Shown here in pieces: positions 20,852 to 32,500 of a stretch of DNA of 64,000 nt. The notes beneath the pieces were generated by a model. It saw only the letters and a program-made list of their open reading frames with translations. It searched no databases and had not been told where the DNA came from. A program made the position numbers and the translations under genes. The stretch is taken from assembly GCA_963924555.1 (NCBI GenBank), contig OZ004588.1, positions 4,154,001 through 4,218,000 on the forward strand. Direction: 5' to 3'. Source of the DNA: Crambe crambe. Its lineage: Eukaryota; Porifera; Demospongiae; Poecilosclerida; Crambeidae. Position 1 is the stretch's first letter. Each line of letters opens with the position of its first letter.

Positions 20852-23579
20852 TTTTTCTCAATTGTAGGTTGTTGTACTGCAGGTTAAAAAATAGACTGGT
20901 AACAAACTACATATCTATCTCCTTTTTATGTTTGCAACACACGCATGCGCAATTTAGTGTAGCGTAGGGGCGGGGCTCCGTGAGAATCTTCTTCTCTAGC
21001 TCTGTCAGATATAATATAGGTCCAACCAAAAGAAGACATACTAAACTCAATAGGACAAGGTAGACCACTAAAATGACACTACTGACTCGACTATGACTTT
21101 ACCAAAATGTACCCAAGAGAAAAAAGAACCGAGATAGCCCAGTTCATTTTCAGCTGGGCGGACTGATATTAATTATGATCTCACAGTCTCCCACTGACAT
21201 GCCCAGAGTGCAAACCACTCACTGCCAGTGCATGACTCCACACGTACATACATACATACCTACCTACCTACATCCAAAATGTAGCTGCCCCAGGCACTAT
21301 GAGCAGTGCTGGCAACTTCCTGGAGCCCGGGCTAGGAACTCACAAGAGGACTGATGTTTATCCATCCTTTCACCAGCATTAATTTGCTTCTAACACCATT
21401 GTCTCTTGAGGAACTAATGGAAGCAACTGAACATGAATAGTATTAAGGTCATGATAGATGAATTGCTAATGTTAATTAGACTTTCCAGATTGGCCATGAT
21501 TAATAATCTACCTACTAAATTATTTCCTGAATCAAAGGGGGGAGGGGGGGGGGGACCACTTTCTAATGCATTGGTCCTTTTTTATTATAGAGACCACCTG
21601 CACATGACCACTTTCCACTTTCTGCCATCCCAATGGGAATCCAGGGACCACTTTACTAGCATCAAGGGGAAACCACACTATAAAAACAAATGTGTACAAA
21701 CAGCCCATTTTATCTGAGTTGCAAATTGGACACATTTCTTCTTACAGTGCAATAGCTACAACTGTAGGTGAGTATGCATGCTCAAGGTCATTATCATTTT
21801 AATGGAATGTGCTTTCAATTCAGTTCCCAATAATTGTCACACTATTATCACCTCTTTCTATATTTTCTATAATTAGCTATAGGTTCACTGCAATAAAGCT
21901 ATAAAAGCGGTGTACTGATTTACCGCTGCCACCACTTTCACGACCTGTAACTTCCTTCTACCTCTAGCTAAGTAAATATGATAGCTTATACAAGGAAAAC
22001 TAGCTAATTCGGTTTGTGATCCTTCTCAGGCCTGTACCCAGGGGGTGAGGGGGAGGGGGAGTTAGCTAGTGGATTGTGAAGAAGTGGTACCATCCTCGTT
22101 ATCTACTTACAATCTTCATAATTTCCCTGACTACCTCATATCGAAAAAGGGCATGGCCATAAAAAAATTTCCACACACAAGTGCACAGATATCCTTCAGC
22201 CACCCCTTTCTAAAATCCTGGCTACAGCCCTGGCAAAGATAAGGTAAAGTGGGGCTATTTTGAATGGCAGGTAATTCCGTGGTATTGTTCAAATATTACT
22301 GAGACTTCTGAGGAGGATATAATCTACTATAATAGTTGAGTGCAGCTGCTTGCCTAAAATTACTCCAACCTTTAAAATTAATAACAGACCTCATTGAGTT
22401 GCCTAGTAACAGCTACCTTCTAGCAGATGATGTAGCTATGTAAACATTACCAGCTGGTTGTTAATTATAGCAAGCCTTTACCTGGACAGTAAGGCAAAGC
22501 AGGGCTATTCTGAAGGGTCAAAACTCCTTGAGCTTATGAGCTCTGAAAGATTATTAGCTAATTTGGGAACATACAGCAGGTTTTTTTTGAGAAGTCCCCA
22601 GCCCATTGAAGCTGAAACTGTGGATGTGATCAGTGCACACTTGACATGAGCACATGCACACAAGGTATATCTAGGTCTATGCACAGACCATAGATAATCT
22701 ATGCATAGACTCAGGCTCACAGTCAATAAGCAGTGATCAACTTTTTTTTTCTTTTTTTTTCATCACCATCCATAAGTTTCCAGGGCAGTGTCTAGAAAGG
22801 CAAGCCTAAAATACATCTAGGAAACTGTTGTTACTGATAGAGATGATACAAATGAAATGACTTGTTGCCCCATTAAAATGTCATTAATGAAGCAGCTAGG
22901 CCCATAAAAGGCTCATATGCAGCCATGTACATAAGTGCATACATACAGCTACTGCAGTGGTAATTAAACGTCACAGAATTATGTCAGTTATGTGGACAGG
23001 GGACCATATGCCTTGAGGGTTCTGTTCAGATTAAAAGTTCATCCACTCATCCCAACATAGATGACTGTTCTTCCTGGCAGTTTATCTCTTGGGTGTTGCT
23101 GGCTGTACGCTTCTTGTATTCCTTTCAAGTTATTTCCTTAGTCAGAGGTTTATTGGAGGTTCTGGTTTAAACTCATTCATATGAACTTTAGCTACTGTCA
23201 AGAGTTTGATTTCCAAGTGATGTCATGTTTACTTGTCTTCAAAAGATAAACCTGGCTGTGAGTACTGAGTAGTTTTCAGGGTTGGTAATGGTTATTGTCA
23301 CAAACAAAAGTCATTTTCAAGAAGTATTGCGTGGACATAATGTCAGCCAGCCAAAGTGAGGGGAAATGGCTGGTGGCCAGCCAGCTCTGTCTGTGTATAT
23401 ACAAGTGTGAATTCTGCTTGGCTCTTAGAGAAAAAAAGGAGCCACAAATGACCGAGTTGTCAAGTTGATGAGTTTTTTTAACAAAAAAAAATTTGAATAA
23501 AAAGCTATATATAATTAAAACTAAATGGGCTAAACTGTAGTATACTACACTTTTGAATTCACTGATTGTAGCTAGAACT
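20852..23579. other. Intergenic, non-coding
   Basis: No supportable gene. The first 150 bp is probably the promoter of the minus-strand DRE-TIM gene (GGGGCGGGGC near 20967). Also present are CATA/CTAC tetranucleotide repeats (21245-21271), a G-rich run (21537-21554), T/C runs (22742-22760) and a CCCAGGGGGTGAGGGGGAGG run near 22037. Open frames are short and unconvincing. Confidence 0.55.
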
Positions 23580-26500
23580 TTATTTTGAATCAACTGGTAA
23601 TTTGTGACGAACAACTTTCCTGCTTTTCTTTCCAGAGCGATCCCTCTTCAGCTTTGCAGGTGTCCTGCCTTCTTCATTGAAACGCATGTATATTCTACAA
23701 TAATGCAAGAAGTAAGTGAGCTAGAGAAGATTGACTGCAGGGGGAAAGATACCCGGTGAAAATTAGTGGTCAGCTATTACATAAGTGACTGCTGGTCACT
23801 CTATAGTTAATATAGAAGGAGGTCACCCCGAATAGAAATTTAAACCTCATTACCACATTATGATAGTACACTATAAAAATACTGATCTTGCAAGTGCATG
23901 TATATATCTGTTATACTAACTCTCTGTAATCCTCTGACTTGAGATAATCAAAGAGCAACTTGACAGTTGAAGTATGGGCAGTCCCCAGCTTTTCATCTAG
24001 GGCATGGATTAGAGGGTTGTCCTGGATACGAAAACTGGCCTTTTCAGCAGAAAAATTCAATCGTGCTAATGAAATAATAAAGAATTTCTTTTTCTATGCA
24101 AACAAATATAGATCATACTTACTTAGTTCAGGAGGTAGCACATTGATTTGATTTACTTGAAGATGTAAGGTCTTTAGCCTGTGGCATTTATATATCTCTT
24201 TGGGGACTTCTGAAATGTCATTATCTCGCAGAATTAGCTGAAAAGATTATAATGATTGTATAATTAGATAGCCATCCATATACCAGACAGTATCTATCAC
24301 TGAGAAAGAGAGAGAAATTTGTACACTAACAACTCTTGGCTAATTCTCAGAATCATAATTATTGACACACAGCAGTTCCAGTTATCATGCTCTTTCCTCG
24401 CTATGCTTATCTGACCTATCAGCTTTGTTGTGATATCATAAAGTTAGCTAAGAAGTGATTGCAAAAGTAGAGTGCTTACTATCTCCAATTTCTCAAATTT
24501 GCCGATGTGAGGGGGGAACTCGGTGAGATCATTGTCACCCATGTAAAGACCTCGCAGGCACTCCCCAAGGTAAGCGAAGTTGGCAGAAAAGGATGAACTG
24601 GTCAGGTTATTGTAGGTCAGATCTAGAATCTCCAGAGCTGGAAAGGACCCAAAGCCACGGGGAAGTTCACACAGACGATTTAGTCTGGGATCACCATAAA
24701 TATCCATAGTAAAACTGGCCACAAAACTTCATTAATACAGTATTTTCATTAGTATCAAACTGCTTATCATGCAGTTTCTAGCAATTGACAGAGGAACACC
24801 TGTAAAGGGAGGTACAGTCCCAGAGGTACGGTCCCACTCCTATGGATCACATCCATAATCTACATCACTTACCCTATGTTGAGTTCCCTCAATCTTGGCA
24901 GAGCACTAATGGTACTAGGGAGGTCCTACAAAATCAACATGGAAATATGTACTAATACAGTACTAGGTCAGATGAATATTATTCTATAGACTTGTGCGAC
25001 AAGGAGGCGAGCCTGAACGAGCCCCACACTAGCAAGTAGGCTGAGAGATTCTACTATACTATCATTCTAAGATCATAGTTTTCACTTGCAACGACCATAG
25101 ATACAACGTACACACATGCGGACAAAAGCAGCTCAGTACAGAGAATTGTCAGGGAAGCCATATCAATCTGCTTTGCAAGCCTTTATGATACACCGATTTG
25201 CAGGTCAGTTGTCACAAAAAAGATCGTCAATTTGCACCCATGCAGGTTCATGCATCTCAATTAAAAACCAATAGAATTCAACACAGCATGTGTACAAATT
25301 GAGGAATTACTCTGACAGGGAATCACCTCACACACATTTATAAGGTCTCAATGTGCTCTAGCAGCATATCTCCAGGCACACCCTCCTCATATGCTTGCTA
25401 CGGATGTATTTCTTAGAACACTCCATTTTAGTCACTGCAAACAGCAAGTAGTCAGAATACAGTGAAACTTGTGTATAGTAGTCAACAGGTGAGAAAATTT
25501 GGTGATTTACAGTGTAATTGCTATAAATGGTCCATTGGCTAACTGAACCATCCTACTATTTATGAAGGCTGGCACAGCATGGATGTGTGACTGATGGATA
25601 TACATAATAATCATATGGATTAATCACGTTCCTCCTTAGACAAGTTTTTTTGCAGACCACACAAAGCGTTTACATATCTAAGTATCTAAGCTGTTATCTT
25701 TGGAGTGTTGTTTCTAGGTGCCTGCGTTCTTTAGAAGTCGTCCTCCATGTCCAACGATGTGAACTAGGCCAAGTCCACATTAAATGGACCATCCGTTTGA
25801 TATTGGCTGCATACAGACACCCCTAGTTTTCCAATGAACTCCCATGTAGGCCTACTCCATTTTTTTTCCATGTAGATGCGTCACGCTTGTGCAATGTATT
25901 GCATGGGTGTACATGAGTGCATGCGGTGTGCTACTATTGTATACGTACCATCGCCCATTCATTCCCAGCACTGTACCTCGGCACTTCGGTGCCGAGGCAA
26001 AAATAACTACTAAACCCTCTCATGCATGCACGGAGGGTTAATCACTAAATGAATCATAAAGAGTGTCTGTACAAAGTTTAACACTTTGTCCAGCACATCT
26101 ACAATCCATTCACTAAGCTGCCTGACTATTGTAGCTGCATTGTATTGTGCACTATACAAGATTACCATAATAATACAGTCAGTGGCATTTACCTATGATG
26201 TATGAAAACAAGTTTACCAACGCATGATAGACATGGTGGCATTGACAATGTAAGGAAACTAATTCACATAGACATGATGGTGATTCACCTGTGGTATCTA
26301 GCTAGAGGTTTTCGTGTACTCTTTATACTGATTGTTGAAATTCCAGATCCACTAATAAGTTGTACCACTTAAAACATATTGGTTTTTGTGGTTGTGTCAT
26401 TAATAGTTTGGTCTATTGACCAATTACTCCCTGTAATTTATCATGTCTATTAGTGAATCACCACCATGTCTATCATGCATGCGTTGGGTAAGCTATCACA

Positions 26501-29500
26501 GGTGAATCACCACCATGTCTATGTGAATTAGTTTCCTTATATTGTCAATGCCACCATGTCTATCATGCATTGGTAAACTTGTTTTCCTACATAATAAGTT
26601 AAAACACGTACACAGTGGGGGAAGAATCTCCACTTCCATTTATTACTGGAGCAACCTCTGTTTTCATGTATCCTGAGACCCCGTAATATTTGCCACTTCG
26701 CTAACAAATATTTTTTTTCCTCACAGATAACACAAACAGACTATACATGTATGAGAATTAATCACTACCATGTGCACAAACTTATGTAAGTGATGATAGG
26801 ATAAAAAAAAAACCTGGAACAAGGGCTGAATGGATGGGATAAAGTCTAATCCGCAATCATCACTGCATAACCTCATCTGTTCAGCCCTTGTTCCAGCTTC
26901 TACATTAATTATTTGAGTATTATAGGTGAGGGTCGTCATCATTACTGGTACTTTGGAGCTAGCTAGCTCTCTACATGTATTGGGTAAGGGTCGCCGATAT
27001 GAAGGGTCTCACTGATTTTTCTGACAATGTCAAACTTTTGGCTCTTCTATGATTGTAGTAAGTACAGAGTGCTTCTAATAGCAAAAACTTACAAGGGCAA
27101 CCACATTAAAGAATTCCTCTTAGAAATTCTAAACCAAGAGTGGTAACTCTAAGTACATGGGTCAAAGGTCATAAGACTGAAAAGAATTGCTAATAAACTG
27201 TAAGAAGAGACATAACTATTACTTCATACTTGAGGGTGCTCAAGTACTCAAAATATGCAGGCTACATAGAATAGTTTCAATATGCATCACACACTTAATT
27301 ACTCTAGCTCTCTGTATTTAGTAGGTGGATGAATGCCTCAATTTCAGTTCCGATATGAATATATTACACACATTAAGTTAGTGGATAAATAAGACTAATT
27401 TCATCATTCAAGTAGGTGCCTATGGGATTATCAGCTCCTCTAAATTAATTGGCTGGCTCCTTATAAATAGCTATGGTTGGTGTGATCACAAATAATTTTC
27501 ACAGTCTCACGAGTGTACACTTGCTCGCTAGACAATGTTGGATTCACAGATCAAGCCAGGTATGTGATTTAGTGTCTTCACAAAGCTGTAGCTGCAGCCA
27601 GTATTATTATGCTAGGTGATAATGATCTACTTCCTTATAAATTTCTTGGGTCACTATCTAGACAAGAAGTTATAGTAGTCCGGCAGAATAAAGGACATTT
27701 TTAGCTGTACCTTGCAGCATGGTCTATAGTTTTTTTTATTATTCCTAGTTGTTCTACATATAGTAAGCTTCTCAAAATTGCCTGCTGGATCTCTGTCAGC
27801 AGTGGGCAAATTGAAATATTAGCTGTGAAAACTTCACATTATGAATTTGCATACTTGTCAAATTTCTTGCACAATTACAAGGCCATGTGATTCATGTACA
27901 TGCATGCAGCTGCCAGTTTTCTTTTGCTACAATGGTCTTGTCGACTATGAGATATGCTTCATCATCACTCACTACCAATATGTATGGTTCAAGCATTGTT
28001 ATTCAGTGATGTAGCCTTGAAAATTCAAGTGGTCAGGTTGAAGTGGGACAGTGTACATAGCTATAGACTAACCACACAGTTTTGTGTGCATTATATGTTA
28101 GCGATATACACGAAGATAATTAAAATTTGCAAAATACAGATTGACGTGTATCCAGGGGCTGATCCAGGTAGGGGCCTAAGGGACCTGCCCCCCCCCTTTT
28201 CATTACCATTAGCATAGATATTAGACACGGAACAGGATTGGAAACTGCCTACGTCATGTGACGTCACGCCCATTAAGCTAATACATTTCGCGCGTGCTAT
28301 CCGCGTTGTAACCATAGAAAATTTAGCCCTATTGTCACAATACATTTTCTGAGAAAGAGGGACGCAAACTTTGTGGGACTAGAGCTACGAGTACAAGCGC
28401 TTTTGCAGCAATATTCTTCTATAGAAATTTTGAAGGTAAAATTTCTTACTGGAATAGACTGAAATAAAGAGTATAATAACTGTATCTTGTGTAGAATATG
28501 TAGCTAAAGAGATTATAGGCTTACTAACTTGTGGGACTAGAACAGGAGTCACATAAACTTAGAAGTCAAGTGTTGGGTATCTTTTAGTAGCATAATAGTT
28601 TGCCTATTGGATAGTATGTGCTATATTGATTCATAGCTCTTAGTTTTCTTTTAATACAGTGTTAAATCATGGGGTTCATTATTACATCAATTTTATTACT
28701 AGCATGGGTAAAAGGAAGATAAGGTTTGATGCACGGAAGAACTATGAAAAAAAGAAGCATGCCAGGGCTAGAGCGATTACACAACCACAACATGACACTG
28801 AACTAGTTGTCACCCTACCTCGTTCTGCATACACAACGGCTGCAGTTGCAGAAGTGGCTGCTCTGCAGAGCAGATTGACGATATCGCATACATTGCCCAA
28901 TGACTGGATCTCTACACTTCTTTCTAGCAATGATCTTGCACTGTACAAACTTACCGTATCACCACCTTTAATGTCAGCTAAGGTACAATACATGCTAACA
29001 ATATCAAATGACTTGTCGTGGGTGCTCTGCATTGGTCAAAAGGAAATAAAGAGAAGTGAATGTCAGATGTTGCAAGATGTGGGTCATTTTTTGAGTAGTG
29101 TTGAGGAGGTGATCAGTCTACTGGTAGCAATTGATAATAGCAAGATTTGTGTGGGTAATCCGGATGAGAAGTTTAACTTGTTAAATGATCGACATAAAGG
29201 AATATTTAGGGGCCAGTCAGGTAAATTGGATAATTACTTCTACATAGGACAAGAGTAATAATGCAGTAATAAAATGTTCCAGGTACTGAAATTGTGGCTT
29301 GCCATGACACTAGTTTTTTTCCTCCAACCATTCGGCACAGCAAATGTGAATTGATCACTTTGCGTGAAGGTAGCCAATGCCTGCAATGTGAGGAATACAG
29401 GTAAAAATGCATGCATGGACTGCAATGGTGCATCTGATACATATGTTATAGGAAAACTCTTAGTGCAATTGCAAGCCGTCATCAGAAAAGAAGCAGCACT

Positions 29501-32500
29501 CCACCTGGACCTAGTACCCACACAAATTATAGGTATATGACTACACCAGAAAAGCTGTCAAGACTCCATGATATGAGTCACCAGAACAAACTTTCCAAGG
29601 TGTGTTATCTTTAATTCAGTCTCAATACTAAGTAGCTAGTTAGACTCCAAAAATCTGCTTTAGATGCAGATTAGCCGACTTCAAGCAAAAATAGCTGAAA
29701 TCACATCTAGTCATGGGGTATCTCTTGATGAGGAGGAAATGTCTGACTTTTGTCAGATAGTGAAAGAAGAAGACGAAAAGGTGAAACAAGAGTACCCAGA
29801 GGGATCTTTCCAGCGCATCTTCTGGGAACAACAGAAAGAAGCTGCCAAAAGATCAGGTTGTGGAATGCGCTGGCACCCTATCATGATCAGATGGTGCATA
29901 TACCTTAAACACCAATCAAGCAAGGCATATGAAGCTATACGAGAGTCCGGTTGTGTCCACCTACCATCTCAAAGAACCCTCCGTGACTACACCAACTGTG
30001 TGAAAGCTTCTGCAGGGTTTTCAGTTGAGGTGGACCGTCAACTTATGCAAGCTGCAAGGTTGACAACTTGTCATGGCTGGCAAAAATTAGTTGTTCTCCT
30101 CCTCGATGAAATGCATGTGAGGGAAGACTTGGTGTACAACAAGCACACTGGGAAAATGATAGGGTTTGTCAATCTCGGTGAAGTGAGCAACCACTTGATA
30201 GCTTTTGAACGCTCTCTTCAAGGCCACCAGGAAGAGGACAGGGTTTTGGCTAAGTCTATGATGGTGATGATGGTGAGAGGGCTTTTTACACCATTACGAT
30301 ATGCGTATGCCCAGTTTCCATGTGAGAAAATCACAGGTTCTCTACTTTTCCATCCATTTTGGCAAGCAGTCCATCGACTTGAAAGAATGGGATTGAAGGT
30401 AAAAGTAGTAGGAACTCAGAAATCATATGTGCTTCAATTTTGCTAGCTACTTTTTATAGGTGTTAGGGGCAACATTTGATGGTGCTTCAGTTAACAGACG
30501 TCTAGTGAAGCTTCACAACACCTCTAGTGAGAACCTACACAGGGTCCACAACATTCATGCACCTGATAAACGAGACTTGTTTTTTTTCTCGGATCCGCCT
30601 CATCTCATCAAAACAACTAGGAATTGTTGGGCTTCCAAATACAGAACACTCTGGGTACATGATTATAACAAATTATCAGCAGAATTATCAGTGGTGTGAT
30701 TGTAATACACAGAAGGATGGGTACTACATTTCATGGCAGCATCTCGTGAATTTATATGAGAGCGACAAAGGCAAGGGATCTGGCCTATCTTTGGTGCCAA
30801 AGCTGAAATTCGAGCATATATACAAGCTCTCATCATTTTCAAAAATGCGTGTAGATCTTGCTGCACAGGTTAGGATGATGATGTGTTAAAATTTGAATTA
30901 GTAATTATATTTATATTATAGGTGTTGAGTGAAAGTGTAAGTGATGCACTGATGCTCACTGGAGGGAAAGGGGCAATTGAGACCTCCAAGTTTGTGTCGA
31001 TTTTCGACAAATTTTTTGACCTCCTGAATGTCAGGAATTTTACTTCCGGAACAAGAAAGAGAAAACCCTTTCAGCACCCATATAGACATGCTGATGATTT
31101 TAGATTACATGTGAGAAATGAACGGTTACATAATAGCTACAGGATAACTATAATATTATATTGTGCATGTATAGTGGCTGGAAGAAGTATTTCTTCCCTA
31201 CCTTGACAACTGGGAAGCAAGTGTCAATGCCCTCATACATCTGGAGAAGTCTGAGCAACAACGCATGCTATTAAGTTCAGAAACACTCCTTGGTCTTAGG
31301 ATGACAGGTAAAATATACAAGCCTTAGCTATAATAGAATCATACATGTATGTTTAATGTACACAGCTAAATCTTTCTGTGGACTGGTGAGGCAGATCTTC
31401 TCCCTACCCGAGGTGAAAGGGAAGAAATTAGCCTTCCTAAGCTCATGCATCAGTCAAGATCCCTTGGAAAATTTCTTTGGATGCCAAAGACAAAGAGGGG
31501 GTACCAGTGATAACCCAAATGTTCTGGAGTATTATCAAAATACACAGGCACTTCGAGTAGTTAATTCACTATGTAGAGGTCCTGTGAAGGGAAATTGCCG
31601 TGGAACCAGAACAGAAGAGGTTGTGGATGATGATGCATCCACACCTCTTCCAAAAAGAAGAAAGAGTAATAATCATCGCATATAAATATTCATAATTATT
31701 ATTGAATAGCAACTCTCCCACATCACTTTTAGATTTAGAGCATCCACAAAGGCTACTAGCTAATTGCTTTGCAAATTCAGAAAGAGTAATAATCATCTCA
31801 TATAATTATTCATAGTTATCACCCGATTGACTCTTCTCAGTCTTAGTACTAGTACTATTTATTTTTTTCCTGAGTCCTTTGGACTTCTGCACACTCTTCA
31901 TGTGCTCCTTTTTGTATTGTTCCATAAAACTACTAACATAAGAGAATCCCCGAATTGTTACCCACTGTTCAATCATCATACGCAGCAATGCATCTGCTTC
32001 TTCATCAACCCAGTTTGCTGCAATTGTGCACCAGTAAAATGAAACGTCTTCGTTTTCATACATTTTCTGGATAGCTTCATCCTTTATACCAGTAGTTTCA
32101 CTTGCTTTCTTGGTATTAAGAACACTTCGAATCTCCATTTCCATTGAGAGAAACAGCATAAACACGGTGTCACTGACATGTATAAGCCCTCCTCTGTCTA
32201 CCAAATCGGTCCACTCATCTGAAGGGTGAGCACTTCCTTCATAATTAAGACACAATTAAGATTAATCATTGTTTTAAAAATGACCTCATAAAAACTCACC
32301 AAAATCTTCTTCCATTTCTTTTAAACAAAGCATCATCTCTTTTTTGTGTGGATGTGATGACCTTAATATCTTTTCTTTGAGGGATCGAATAACATAGCCT
32401 CCCATGTACCGCAGGGCATTCATTTCTTTATAGTCCAATGGTGTTACAGGAGTGACTGCTGCTGACTGCTCCACTGTATAATGACACTTGATTAGAGCTT

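Larger units (their letters stand above)
24926..28212. other. RSU1 intron 2, 3' part: palindromic repeats, no gene
   Basis: Contents are a 400 bp foldback element (26196-26598), a UUCG-type hairpin (25976-25997), a hairpin at 26812-26896 (CTGGAACAAGGGCTGAATGG with CTGTTCAGCCCTTGTTCCAG), a segment near 27300-27535 also found at 33620-34130, and the start of a repeat at 28152 into which the P-like transposon inserted. No protein-like frame is convincing. Confidence 0.6.

Noticed and set aside
22458..22649. 63-aa plus frame and overlapping minus frame
   Set aside because: Random-looking composition, no similarity and no signals.
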